Source: Chloranthus sessilifolius (Eukaryota; Streptophyta; Magnoliopsida; Chloranthales; Chloranthaceae). From it: 64,000 nt of DNA. The translations under genes and the position numbers were made by a program. Positions 26,080 through 37,385 of this stretch are shown piece by piece (position 1 is the stretch's first letter; the number at the start of each line of letters is the position of its first letter). The notes beneath the pieces were generated by a model that did not search any database, was not told the DNA's origin, and saw only the letters and a list, made by a program, of their open reading frames with translations. The stretch covers positions 41,108,287-41,172,286 of the forward strand of contig CM037590.1 in the NCBI GenBank assembly GCA_021018995.1. The letters run 5' to 3'.

Positions 26080-26738
26080 ATATATATATTTGGAATGAAA
26101 AAGTTATATATTTATTGGAGCATAAACTACAGAAAAATGATACGACAATCTATGCACATACTAATTCCTCACTAATACAGGGGTTTTGAAACGGTTAGAT
26201 AGGTTCCTTTTTAAATAGGGAGGGGAATACGGGGTGGGAGCGGTATTGGGTGAGGCGGTATGGAGGTCGGTGTGGAAGTAGTTAATTAAATTAATTCTTT
26301 CCCTCAAACCCATAGATTTATAGATTAATAGAGGCCTTATCAGCATCAATAATTCTGTGGGGACCCCTAGAAATTTGATAGGATTTTATGGGTACAAGTG
26401 AGATGTAAACCATATAAAATGAGTTAGCATTAAGTACCCCACCGGTGCAGGAAGGACGGTGCATGGGTCAGGATTATAATCACTCGTACCGAGATAATCA
26501 AATATCAGGAGGTGCGCAGCTAAGCATGCAAATCAATAACAGCATGCTTTTGACTTTTTACTGATTCGGTGCTAAAAACATCCCTACATCTGAGGTTTGT
26601 GGAAAGAGAACAGCTCGTGCACAAAGGGTTGTACACAGGGAGTACCTAATACCAACTCATATATATATATATATAAGGTGGGTGGAAAGGGAACAGCTCG
26701 TGCACAAAGGGTTGTACACAGAGAGTACCTAATACCAC

Positions 26739-26794
<56 letters not shown>

Positions 26795-27504
26795 TCTTAA
26801 ATAGAGAGGTAAGTATATAAAGTTTTCTAAATCAATATTCAGTCAAAATACTCTAATCAATCAAATCTTTCTTAATATACTTGTAATGAGTTTCCTCAAA
26901 CAAAAAGATAGGACATCTCTCTCTCTCAATATTCTTCATTAACATAAATTGTAAAGTAAGTAATTGTAAAGTAAGTATAGAGGCACCGATCGATCACCAC
27001 TCGCACCATGTTAACCATGCACCACTTCCTTTAAATTCCCCATTTTAGATATCCTTTAAATTCGCACTCGTCTCCTCTAAATTCCCTTTTCTATGAATCT
27101 TCTTAGCTAATTTAGATGACAACTGACATATTAAAATATCCCGGTTGTATATATGCAAAACAAGTGAGCTTCACTTTTCACCCAAAATGGTAGGGAGCAC
27201 TTTCAACCTAATGGCTGTAAAGTGAACCTTATATCAGGTACATCCTCATCTTTCTAAACCTCATCAATACAAAAGACTTGATGCGATGACTATGATGCTT
27301 AGATTTATAGTATCGAAAAACAAAATAATATTTTTTTTATAATTTAAGCTTGGTCAGATGCTCTAAAAATAATGGCTAAAAGCATTTGACCCCTCTTAGC
27401 TAACTGATAACTATAAAAGCATTTGACCAAGGGTAAAGTGCACCACAAAGAAAACGGGCTTTGGAGAATTAGATGATAACTTTTCATTTTAGACAACTTT
27501 GACA
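26080..27504. repeat. intergenic DNA with a short tandem duplication and TA microsatellite
   Basis: A block of about 70 bp containing AACAGCTCGTGCACAAAGGG occurs twice (about 26598-26665 and 26683-26745), each copy ending in a (TA)n run; the second run extends to about 26790. The rest is AT-rich and non-coding. Confidence 0.6.
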
Positions 27505-28075
27505 CACTTGATGACCATCATAAGGATTATCTTTCAATACAATCTTCAATGTCAAAGATCTAAGCATCGTAGCCTTTGCATCAAGTGATGCACATGAAAA
27601 ATGGGTTAGTGACCACTACAAAAAACAAGTCTATTAGCGGCAGTCAAAAACTGCCGCTAATACCCTTTTCGCTAATAGTCTTTAATAATTTTTTGTTAAT
27701 AGCGGCAGTTTTTTACTCTCTAACAATCTGTTTTTTTGTAGTGGACCCTATACAAACTCATTTACCAAACTACCTTATTGCCTTAATATTTGTCACCTCT
27801 TATGAGGTGTCCCTCTAAATTCATTTATAGGAATCAAATGTGTAAAAAATAGCCTTAGAGGAGGAATATCATACGGTTAATTTTTCATTATAAGTGACAG
27901 ATTTTTAAAAAAGTGGCCTTAAAATCAAGTTTGAGTATGATGTGTTCCATGTCACTTTAGGCTACTTTTTTGGGATCTGACATCAGATGGTAGGCTTATG
28001 GTCTCAAGATACATTCTGTGGAAAATTAAAAGGAGAAAAGATCTTCATCGTCTTATTTCAAGCAATCATTGATGT
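27505..28075. repeat. foldback MITE copy containing a nested CACTA-type MITE
   Basis: The left arm has TCAATACAATCTTCAATGTC and AAAGATCTAAGC; the right arm has CTCAAGATACATTC and AAAGATCTTCATCGTC in the inverse sense. It belongs to the same foldback family as the copy around the first copia element. Confidence 0.5.
27614..27743. mobile_element. CACTA-type MITE, TSD GAC
   Basis: Starts CACTACAAAAAACAAG, ends TTTTTTTGTAGTG, and is flanked by GAC (27611-27613 and 27744-27746). The interior has AGCGGCAGTCAAAAACTGCC, a near-perfect inverted repeat. Confidence 0.9.
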
Positions 28076-29166
28076 TAAATGAGATTCAAACATAGGCGCT
28101 TTCAATAATAATGTAGGGGAGAACAGAGGTGCCCTATCTGATCTTGCTTCTATGTTAAAACCAGCCTAGAGTGCACGAACTTTTTCTGTCAAAACAGTGA
28201 AAGGTTAGAGAAGTACAATATCGCAGATTTTATGCTTATGAATAGTTGTGCACCTCACAACTATTGAGGATTTGTGTGATAGAGAGTCGTATGTGTTTCA
28301 TGTGATTTGTCACCTATGATCTTAGGATCTTTTTTTATATATATAAAAGATAGGATAAAAGCGATATCCATCATCTAATTCAATGCAATCAGATCCCATT
28401 TAAAATTAATAGTATGTTGGATTTGTGTGTGAAACGTTAAGTTTAGATGGTATTTGACGGCTTTAATTATATGATGAAAATTACTTTTCATCTCAATCTT
28501 TTACACTAAAGATTTTTAAATCATGGTCCACATATCAAATGATTATACATGTTAATCTCATACAACATGCATCTAAAAAGTTGACCCAAGTACGAAGTCG
28601 CCTGATGCTCAAGCCACTGGCAATGCTCCAAGTGAGTGGGGTATTACGCACTCTGTGAGTGCAGATTGTTAATATGTCCGCTATCAACTTTTTAACTACC
28701 TCTTTTAGTTTTTTACTTTATGAAATAATAATAAAATTCTCCGTAGGTATGTTATCTAGTCCTATGCATGGTGGTTGCTTTATGCATATAGATGAGAAGG
28801 ACGATGATCAAGACCATCAAACAAGTACATGTCCTTAAAATTATACATATTTGTGAAATCAATGGCTTCAAATGTGCGAAAAAATGAGAAGTAGAGTTAT
28901 ATTTGGTTTTACCATTCATGTTTGTTGTTAACTAGACAATTTTATATTTTGAATCTTTTTCTCCTTCACGTGGCATCAGATCTGATCATGTCCGCAACTC
29001 GCAATTAGGTAAGTTAGTGTTACCTGAGCTTTGTCCACGAAGAAAATACAAAGAGAGGTGAGTTTCAATCTAAAATGATTAGGAGATACCTGAATGAAAA
29101 TAATTCAAAAAACAAAAGGAGAACGCATCAAAGAGTAGGGGTGAAGACATCAAAGGCCATGATACA
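28076..29166. other. intergenic DNA with partial foldback MITE remnants
   Basis: Parts of the foldback family are visible near 28345-28400 (ATCCATCATCTAATTC) and 28480-28560 (CATCTCAATCTTTTACAC, ATCATGGTCCACATATCA). No gene seen. Confidence 0.4.
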
Positions 29167-29183
29167 TCAATGGCCATAAGTTT

Positions 29184-29617
29184 TTTTTTATTTGTTTGAT
29201 AACTTGGGTATCCGGTGCTCTTAGATCACCCGCCAAATCCCATGTTAGCACATGCGTACCCCAATTTAGTACATGATGTGAGTAAGCACGAGATACAAAT
29301 CCGTAGGATAGCCTCAAGGGGGGGAGGAGATTCATGGGCACTTTAGAAAACAATGCCTCAAAAATAAACTTTTTAGCAAAAATTAATTTGCTAAAAAGCG
29401 CTTTCACAGGTTAAAAAAATTTAAAACAGTGCTTTCACAGTTTTCTGAAGTTCTAAAATATGTGAAAGTACCGTTTTTCTAAAACGTTTGAAGTCGGGTC
29501 TTTTTTACTAAAAAGTTTGTTTTTGAGGCATATTTCTTTAATTATCCCGAGATTTCATACTCGGGTCTCCTGCTTTTAGAGACAGCACCTAGCCAACTGG
29601 CCTAATCCCTTGAGGTT
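29184..29617 (-). mobile_element. tRNA-derived SINE, minus strand, with a nested MITE
   Basis: A 17-bp target-site duplication (TCAATGRCCATAAGTTT) lies at 29167-29183 and 29618-29634. The minus-strand body starts ACCTCAAGGGATTAGG and has a box-A-like TAGGCCAGTTGG and a weaker box-B-like GACCCGAGTATG. It ends in an A-rich tail, seen as T-runs on the plus strand at 29184. Excluding the nested MITE the SINE is about 210 bp, a usual length for plant SINEs. Confidence 0.75.
29336..29548. mobile_element. Mutator-like MITE nested in the SINE
   Basis: Ends GGGCACTTTAG and TTAATTATCCC frame inverted arms containing GCCTCAAAAATAAACTTTTT and its complement. The flanking duplication GAGATTCAT / GAGATTTCAT is 9-10 bp, Mutator-like. 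Related copies form the nest at 30789-31390. Confidence 0.75.
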
Positions 29618-30629
29618 TCAATGACCATAAGTTTATAACAATATTTCTCCCCGTATTTGGATGTGGTGAACCAGCCAGTCCCACATCATTAACATAATTA
29701 AGGGTAATTAGAATTTTTTAAGTATTTAGTAATTACTTACCACATAAAAGCAGTTAGATACATCCTGTGATGCACTATTAATAAACATGCCAATCGTTTG
29801 ACCCTTTTTTAATGACTAATACCGTTTGAGCCAATGTCTTTTTCAGTGAATGGCACTTTTTACGGCTTTACATGCGTAAAGCCGTAAAAATGGGACACTG
29901 AGTGTAGTGCAATATGACTAAGGACAAAATTTACTTTTAAGAGCTTGAGAAGAGAAGTGATAGCAAAAGGGTTATGGCTTTATGGGCTCGTGCCACATTC
30001 TAGTAGAATGAAGTGAGGGGGACCCAAATCAAACCAACCGAATCCAAGGAAAAGGGCGTACGAAGATGGTGTTGTCTCTCTATTACGAGTCAAAGTTCGT
30101 ATTGTTTTGGAGAGTCAAAATTTGGTGGGGGAATTGCAAATCTAACACCGTCAATTTCAAGGTAGAAGAATGGTAGATAGGTATTCATCAAACAAAAAAA
30201 ATTTAATGCTAGATTGGTCGCGTCTAAAATAGTGCTAAGTCTCTGTCTGAACCTTGCAGCACAGCAACAGCAAAAAGTGAGAATTTTATTATATTTTTTT
30301 TGTAGACACATCACAGAAAATGGACATTAATCATACCCACTATGAAATGCAAGGTTAAAGACTGAAATTAGTGTCCTTTTCTAACTTTCTAATACTTGTC
30401 CGTTGGCTATGCCACTATTGGCAATTAGAAACAGATCGCACGTTTGATCTCACAAAAGGCCCTCATCTTACGCATTTAGAGGTCATCTTACTTGTTGCTA
30501 ACCTTGAATATATGTTTGATAGTTATTTAAAGAAGCACCTTTAACCATTTTTTGCAGTACACTTACACGGAATGGAGTACCTACATGATGGCCTCGTAGG
30601 CCTTCGTAGCGACGTCTAAGAACTGTTAC

Positions 30630-30758
30630 ACAAGCAACACGCTGTGGGCTTAAACACGTCGCCGAGTTTCCAACATTCAAACGTGCCCATAGCACAAATA
30701 ACACGCTATGGGACTTAAACACGTCGCTGAGCTTTCAACATTCCAACGTGCCCATAGC
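30630..30758. repeat. two-copy tandem repeat, 64-65 bp unit
   Basis: The units 30630-30693 and 30694-30758 both run from ACAARYAACACGCT through TTAAACACGTCGC to CGTGCCCATAGC, differing at few positions. GCTATGGG and CCCATAGC within each unit are self-complementary. Confidence 0.8.
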
Positions 30759-30788
30759 GGATCCTGCCTACACAAACATTGATATTTT

Positions 30789-31390
30789 TTAGGGCACTTT
30801 AGAAAATAATCTCTCAAAAATAAATTTTTTAGCAAAAAAGATCTGACTTCAAACGTTTTAGAAAAATTGTGCTTTCATAAATTTTGGAACTTCAAAAAAC
30901 TGTGAAAGCACTATTTCTTTTATTTTTTTTTTTAAAATGATATTTCAGAAAAAAACCTAACTTTAAATATTTTAGAAAATTGATGCTTTCACGGATTTTG
31001 GAATTTCAAAAAACCTTGAATGCATGATTTTTTGAAGTTTCAAAATCCGTGAGAACACCATTTTTCTAAAAGGTACTTTAAAAAACAATGCCTAAAAAAC
31101 AAACTTTTTAGTAAAAAAGACCTGACTTCAAACATTTTAGAAAAACGGTGCTTTCACGGATTTTGGAACTTCAGAATATCGTGAAAGTATTTTTTTTACA
31201 AATGTTTTAGAAAAAATAGTGCTTCCACAGTTTTTGAAATTCCAAAATCCGTAAAAACACCATTTTTCTAAAATGTTTGAAGTCGGATTTTTTTTGTTGA
31301 TTCTCTAATTATCCCTTTTCTAAAGCTTTTGAAGTCGAGTTTTTATTGCTAAAAAGTTTGTTTTTGAGACATGTTTCTTTAATTATCCGT
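30789..31390. repeat. nested cluster of Mutator-like MITEs
   Basis: At least two copies of the family at 29336-29548 are stacked: ends GGCACTTTAGAAAA at 30792 and TTTCTTTAATTATCC near 31378, plus an inner start AGGTACTTTAAAAAAC near 31072 and an inner end TCTAATTATCCC near 31304. Between them the words GCTTTCACGGATTTTGGAA and their complements recur many times. Confidence 0.6.
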
Positions 31391-31966
31391 ACTTTTTAAT
31401 AGATAGAAAAAATAAGAAATATGGCGTGAGGCAATCAAGCAATAAAAGTGCTAATCATATTTTGAAATGATGTGGGACCAAATCGTATTCATTGGAGGAA
31501 ATAAATTATTGGATCTATGCATTCTAATATGAGCTGTTGGCATGTTTTTTAATTAACGATCAATATTATATTGCATTGATAAAACGGTCTCAATCCTCTA
31601 ACACATTATTCTTTGGCTTAAATGTGCCAATATAATAGCTGCCATTTTGACTGCTTGGATTGACCAGGGATGTAAGACCATATGATAGTCATGGCCCTAT
31701 CTAATTACAAAAGTTTCAAATAATAGAGATTGGTAGATGATCATCATTATGATCATGTCCTATTTAGAGTTGGTTTTGTGACCCTTATATTATCATATAC
31801 TTACTTCTTGAATTTCTTTGCGATAATCCTTAATCATTGATCTCATACAAGCTACAAACTATTAAGTTACCTCTAGTTGCATTGGGAGCTTGTTTTGTAG
31901 ATTAAATATGTCTATGACTTTTGGCACAGTACTTCTTTATATACATAGGGTGCGAGGGAATAGATT

Positions 31967-32285
31967 TGATAAATATGTGCATCTAATTTAAAATCAATTG
32001 ATTTACCCACTCTAAATTTTAACACACCCCGCACGTGTTGGCGGGACTGAGCTAAATCACGTGGACAATTGAGTTGGGTGACGTGGAGTGGAGAAGAGCC
32101 TGCCTACTCTGATACCACATGGACAATTGAATTAGGTGACGTGGAATGGAGAAGGTTCTACTCTCATACCATGATAAATTTGTGCATCTAACTAAAAACT
32201 AATAGACTATGAGTGGAGGGGCCCAAGATATTATAACGGGAGAGACAAGGCTATGACTTATACGATGTGGGACTAAACTTGAACA
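31967..32285 (-). mobile_element. TRIM-type LTR element, minus strand
   Basis: Short LTRs of about 60-125 bp (TGTT..ATCA ends on the minus strand) flank a tiny interior with a primer-binding site like TGGTATSAGAG (initiator Met). Purine-rich GCGGGGTG precedes the second LTR. Flanks AGATT/AGTTT are a near-match duplication. Non-coding fossil with internal rearrangement; same family as 36803-37271. Confidence 0.6.
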
Positions 32286-32378
32286 AGTTTCTCGAAAGCT
32301 CTTTCCAAAATGGTATCCAAGCCATAGCCAAGGAGTCAAACTCAAGAGAGACTCCAGAGGGCCATATAGTTTTGAATG

Positions 32379-32735
32379 CTAAGGTTGCATATGGCATAAC
32401 TCTTTGTTAGCCCCTACTACAGTAGAGTTCATCTATTTTAGTTAGCTTTCTAACTCCCTGTAAAGGAGGATTTACCTGCTTTAGTAAAAACCTCCCTGCT
32501 CTATACTAACTCTCTACCAGAGCAAATAAAATCTGCTCTTATATGGAGTGAGTAGAGAGGATGGTAGTATTGCTGAACATGTAAATCCTGCTATGCAAAG
32601 AGTTATCAAGGAGAGGGATACCTACTAAAGTAGGTAGTAGGATGTTGGCAAATAGGATGGAACCTGCTAAAACAGGTGAACTCTCCTATAGCGGAGGCTA
32701 GGAGGGAGCTATGCCATTCGCAGTCATAACTCACC
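32379..32735. repeat. foldback element, copy 1
   Basis: The left arm ATGGCATAACTCTTTG..GAGTTCATCT..GGATTTACCTGC is repeated inverted on the right (GTAAATCCTGC..GTGAACTCTCC..GGAGCTATGCCAT). A second copy lies at 58545-58872 with the same internal words (CCTCCCTGCTCTMTACTAAC, AGAGCAAATAAAATCTGCTC). Confidence 0.65.
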
Positions 32736-33439
32736 GAAAGACCAAAACCATGCCTTAACTCATATTTGCGCTTCTAGATATATGTGCATCTCTTGTGGTT
32801 TGGCTTTGTTAAAAAGAAATTGACCCATATGTCACCCTTTGTGCGTAGTTTGGGTATTCCGATTCAAGGGTGTGTTTGGCATAGCTCTCCGGGTGTAAGA
32901 GCCACTTTGAGCTCCGACAAGGAGGTCTTAGGTCCGCAAAAATCCTGACTGTGACTCGAGATCTTTGACACCAAAGGTTTTTAGATCATGGGCCTCCTAT
33001 GGGAGGGTACACATCATGATTTCATGACACAGATGAGGATTCCATGTGGTCCAAGTCCTAAAATGTGACCTAAGTACGAATTCAGATGGCACATGGCGTC
33101 CTACTTGATAGTAATTCTTAGCAGACGGGACATCTTACCTATGGAAGTCGGTTTCTTACTCCTTTTAGCACTTTTTAAGATTTTGTTATTTTAAAAGAAC
33201 TTTTTCCTAATAAAATTTCATGAGCGACTTTTTTTTTTTGGGGTAATAAATCCTTTTTTCTCAATGGAAAAAAGTGGAGAAATTGGAAGAGAGAAGACCT
33301 GCATAGGGACTTAGCCTTCTCGTATAATCTCTGGCTAATCCCAATCGATCTGTATCGCATATAATCTCAGCTGATCCCAATCGATCTGGATCACTTGGGC
33401 CAAAACCAGTCCGGGTCGGATCAGCCGAGATTCGAAACA
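32736..33439. other. intergenic DNA, foldback remnant
   Basis: A partial foldback-family segment (about 32935-33080, GATCTTTGACACCAAAGG) and a small local repeat of TAATCTC..CCAATCGATCTG (33330-33390) are visible. No gene. Confidence 0.4.
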
Positions 33440-34016
33440 ATGGATTCAACTAAATTTTGATAGCACCTTTGGCATAAACGTTTTTGATCTCTCTAAGAAA
33501 TAGTCAATCACTACAGTTGAGAAGTAAAGATGATTAAATTAGGTGACTTAATTCGGCACCTCACCCATCCCAATCTATAACAAAGCGTAATCCGGCTCTT
33601 ATGTGTTGTTTTGACTAATTATCATTCGAAAAAAGAGAAATTTTAAAATAATATATACTATATAGTATCTAACGCTACACGTTCACTTTTCTAAAAGCTT
33701 TTATAACGACTCCATCCATCACCATATAATTATATAAGTAGGTAGACTTCCTAAATAAAAATATAGTCAAATGTTGTATTTGTTGGTTAATTTCTTTTCA
33801 ACATGTAAAATCAAGTTCCTGAAAGTTACTAATTAATAAGTACTAAATCTACCAAGCTTTTGGATGCTCTAGTGGACTATAGAAAGAGTATCTGACTCAC
33901 GACTTAAAATTTCCCAAGAATACCATCTACATTGTAAAGTGTTCAAATCATATTTTTTGACTTACCGAAACTATTTGAAGACATTAGATAAACAATAATT
34001 TGATGGTGTGGATCAA

Positions 34017-34230
34017 GATCAAAATTTTGGGTTTCGTTTCGGTTTCGGAGGGGACCGAAATCGAAAATTTGAACCGAAATTTCGACTGAAAATTTAAATT
34101 TCGGCCGATAATATCAATCCCATACAAAAATTTGACCAAAATTTCGGTCCAAATTATCATTTCAGTGAGGACCGAAACCGATAATTTGGACCAAAATTTC
34201 GATCATTTCGGCCGAAATTTTGATCCTTAG
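34017..34230. mobile_element. foldback MITE 'GGATCAAAATTTCGG' family, TSD TGTGGATCAA
   Basis: A perfect 10-bp duplication lies at 34007-34016 and 34231-34240. The ends GATCAAAATTTTGG and CCGAAATTTTGATC are inverted, and the whole body is built of ACCGAAATTT / AAATTTCGGT words, so it is nearly self-complementary. Confidence 0.85.
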
Positions 34231-34366
34231 TGTGGATCAATCACCACTCGAGTAGGGAAGTTTTCCCCCTTTTCTCTCAGTATAGATAAAGGGAGGGACA
34301 TGGTCAAGTCTAACTGGTTGAACTTGATTTTCTAATTAACCATTAATCTTATAACCATTCGATAGA

Positions 34367-34504
34367 CATAACAAAAAATAAGACTATTAGCGGTAGCCAA
34401 AAACTGCCGGTAATAGTCTTAATAGCCTTTAATAGTTTTTTCTTTTAATAGCGGCAATTTTTTGTTGCAAAAAATTGTCGCTAATAGTCCTATTTTTTGT
34501 AGTG
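34367..34504. mobile_element. CACTA-type MITE, TSD AGA
   Basis: Eroded left end CATAACAAAAAATAAG, intact right end TTTTTTGTAGTG, flanked by AGA (34364-34366 and 34505-34507). Shares AGCGGYA..AAACTGCCG interior with the other three copies. Confidence 0.85.
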
Positions 34505-34954
34505 AGAAGAGAATTTTGACTGCATGCCATCCTATAAAATTGGAAACTGTGAAAGTCAAGATTCTCTTCTACCCAACGACTGTAAAATTTGTTGAATACG
34601 AAATCAAGTTCAAGTAGTTGGACCTGACATTTCCCTATAAAAGGAATGCAAATGTCCACATTAGGCAATGATCAGGTTCAACTGGTTTAATCCAATTTAA
34701 TGTTCAACCATTGGATAGGGGAGACTCTTGATTAAATATTATCCAATAAAAATGAAAATTGTGAAAGTCCGGATTCTCAAATGGTTGCAAATATGGTTGA
34801 ATATAAAATCAGTTTCAACCAGTTAGACTTGACCATTGCCCATGCCACATTAGGATTGTATATAAGTAAATAGATAAATAAACAAAAAAAAACAAAAATG
34901 GCCACACAACGCCCATGTAAATTTATAAGAGACAATTTAGGTACTTTAATTAGT

Positions 34955-35352
34955 AATTAAACGAAGGTATTATGCAGTGAAAGTAGAATGTTTTATGGAC
35001 AATTTTGCAGCAGCTTATGTGGTGCGATGTGACTAGCTACACACGCAGTGGCGCCCAAGCATTGTAGCCAATTACGTCACACCACATACACTGCCTACAA
35101 AATTGTTTATAAAAATCTGTCCATATTTATAATTTTCCTTTAGTAAAACCACCTCAATATTCTTGTATATTCTTGTATTTACCAAAGGAAAATTATAAAT
35201 GTAGGATAGATTTGTTGACGACAAAGTGTAGGCGACTGATGTGGTGCGACATAATTAATTGCACTGACCTGCATTAATTGAGTTTCACCGCACTTATAAC
35301 CAATTACATCGGGCCACATCAGCCGCCTTCACTTTATATACATAAAATATGT
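34955..35352. repeat. two adjacent copies of a foldback MITE
   Basis: 34960-35115 has arms GCTTATGTGGTGCGATGTGA and its inverse TACGTCACACCACATACACTG. 35195-35352 has CTGATGTGGTGCGACATAAT and the inverse ATTACATCGGGCCACATCAG. The similar stem sequences mark them as the same family side by side. Confidence 0.65.
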
Positions 35353-35689
35353 CCTCCATATAATACTGTAATTTACCAAAAGTACTCATAAGGCATTCAA
35401 CTAGCGAGTTATATGGCAATCTCAATGAAATAAGTCTTCTCTGCTGCAAGGTCATCGTCGAGCTCCAACCTCAATGTCCTTTCACCTTTATACATGGGTG
35501 AACAGCTGAAAAATGTTTAGTAGACACGAAATAAATGAGGCTAGTTAAAATCTGGACCGTTCATTCTGATTAAGTAGTTCTTTATTAAGGTTGACAAAGG
35601 GCTCGTTTGTCTAGTTGGGGGACGGAAACGATAGCATTTAGCTGAAGATAAAGTGTGAAACTGAAATACTTATTTTGTAATGCATACTA

Positions 35690-36150
35690 GTATTTGCATC
35701 TGAAGATTTAGTCTCTGCAACTAGGGTTTCATACGTAAAACGTGCTGAATGCCTTGAATTAGCCGATGGCATAATCTTCCATACAACTACAGAGATCATT
35801 TTTGGATGAAACTGCAGAGATCATTTTTTGATGCAATCTTTCATACAACTGATTTTTTTATCATCACTCACTTATGAGACTGTCAGATTTTCATTCCCTG
35901 TGACACACATCCCTAAAATGTATTTGAGAAGGCCTTCTCATAGTACTCTTATAATCACAGTCATATTTGGAGATGTGTGCCTTGCCAAATGAACATCTGA
36001 TCATCTAATACCACCCATGATCTAGATCATTTGCGACGAAGATTGGGCCGGCAAAAATATCCACCGTCTGATTTTAGGTAGTTAACAATTTTGACATGTG
36101 AAAACCTTGGTTACTGAGACTAAAGCTTCACTTATTAAAATACGTGCTAT
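35690..36150. repeat. foldback MITE copy
   Basis: Arms GTATTTGCATCTGAAG..CAATCTTTCATACAAC.. and CACCGTCTGATTTTAGG..AAATACGTGCT are partly inverted relatives of the family around 3936 and 37910. Degraded. Confidence 0.4.
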
Positions 36151-36510
36151 CTTTCAGTAAATCGGAAAAGTAAATAGTCATGGGGATATATACTGTAATC
36201 TCAGGTTTTGTCTCTAGCTGTCACATGGGACGAGGATGCGTCATCCCACACGACATCTCGCCTTTCAACTAATAAACTTAATATATATATATATATATGG
36301 AACGAAACGTGACCCTTCTTTGAGATCTCTTTGACTCAACTTGTCTATTGTTCTCTCCTTTGCTTCTCGAGATCCCGTTAAAAAAAAATAGTAATAATGT
36401 AAGTGGAGGAAACATTTATTCATACAAATATAGTATTCTTCTCATGCATCAGCGAAGAGCCACTAGAAAGATTTCATTTAAGTCTCGCCACCCATCCCTA
36501 GAAGCGCCTT

Positions 36511-36802
36511 AAAGGCCCCTCACTGTTAGTTAATGGGTACCGGCATTTGCAATCGAATATTAAGGTGGGCAATCAGGGTTTCTCACTGTGAAAACTGTTA
36601 GACTGCTTTGAATCATGACCATGGATTCATTTTTCGTCCCAATCTTTCATACAATAGATCTTGAGATTATGGCCCACATATCAATCGGCCAGATATTGAT
36701 TCTATGTGGCACGCATCTACAAATTTGACTGCTATCATTGCATGACTTACCATTATGAGGTCACTTTGGAGATGTGTGTGTGGATGCGTGTGATGTGAAA
36801 TC
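36511..36802. repeat. partial foldback MITE
   Basis: GGGTACCGGCATTTGCAATC to TGATGTGAAATC resembles the left part of the element at 37910-38425, including CCCAATCTTTCATACAA and TGGCCCACATATC. The right part is interrupted by the TRIM element. Confidence 0.5.
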
Positions 36803-37271
36803 TGATAAAATTGGGTATCCATCTTAAAAGAGTAGAGGGGCCCAAGATATTACAAGAGAGTAATAAGGGGGGAGATAAGGCTACCGAAGTATGACTAAAC
36901 TTTAACACGCCCTCGCATATGTTGGCGGGACTAGGCTAAATCACGTGGACAATTAAACAGGGTGCCGTGGAGTGGAGAAAGGTCATTACAAAAATAAGGT
37001 GTTTTAGAGGTACCTGATGTTAAGGGCCGTAGCAGCAATTTTTGGTAGCAATAAGACTAGTAGCAACAATTTTTTGTTAACAACGACAGTTTTTGGCTAA
37101 TGCCAATAACCGTATTTTTTTAGTGGGTCTGTTCTAATGCTATGACAAAATTTAGGTATCTATCTCAAAACCAATTGATTATGAGTGGAGGAACCCAGGA
37201 TATTATAAGGGACTTATAAGGGGGGGGGAGACACAACTATGATTTACTTGATGTGGGACTAAAGTTCAACA
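36803..37271 (-). mobile_element. TRIM-type LTR element with nested CACTA-type MITE, TSD AAATC
   Basis: A perfect 5-bp duplication AAATC lies at 36798-36802 and 37272-37276. Two LTRs of about 120-130 bp (minus-strand ends TGTT..ATCA; words GATGTGGGACTAAA, GCCCAAGATATTA) surround a small interior containing GGCGGGACTRGGCTAAATCACG and a MITE. Non-coding fossil; same family as 31967-32285. Confidence 0.75.
36984..37125. mobile_element. CACTA-type MITE, TSD GGT
   Basis: Starts CATTACAAAAATAAGG, ends TTTTTTTAGTG, flanked by GGT (36981-36983 and 37126-37128). It sits inside the TRIM interior. Confidence 0.85.
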
Positions 37272-37385
37272 AAATCAGCATCTGCTTGTCTGATAAGTGG
37301 GTCGTGGTCTCAAGATCTATTTTGTGGTAGATTGGGAATAAAATCAGACTCTATCATCTGATTCAAGGCAGTAAATTTGAAGAGG

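Larger units (their letters stand above)
29940..31960. repeat. duplicated block A (first copy)
   Basis: 29948-30370 matches 37386-37830 (for example GAGAAGAGAAGTGA, AAAAGGGTTATGG, GTGTCTCTCTATTA, TTTTGGAGAGT). 31385-31960 matches 38425-39160 (for example TTTGAAATGAWGTG, CATTCTAATA, CTTTGGCYTAAATGTG). Copies are considerably diverged. Extra DNA between the two sub-blocks is MITE insertion material. No coding function recognised. Confidence 0.72.
33440..36510. repeat. duplicated block B (first copy)
   Basis: It matches 51090-54610 in order and orientation: TTCGGCACCTCACCCATCC, AAGTAGGTAGACTTCCTAAA, GGCTAGTTAAAATCTGGAC-type text, TTTTGTCTCTAG..TGTCAC, CACCCATCCCTAGAAGCGCC. Each copy has acquired its own MITE insertions. 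No coding potential seen. Confidence 0.75.

Noticed and set aside
32530-32760. Possible small RNA precursor from the foldback arms
   Set aside because: The hairpin is explained by an inverted-repeat element with a second copy at 58545-58872; nothing shows a microRNA-like short stem.
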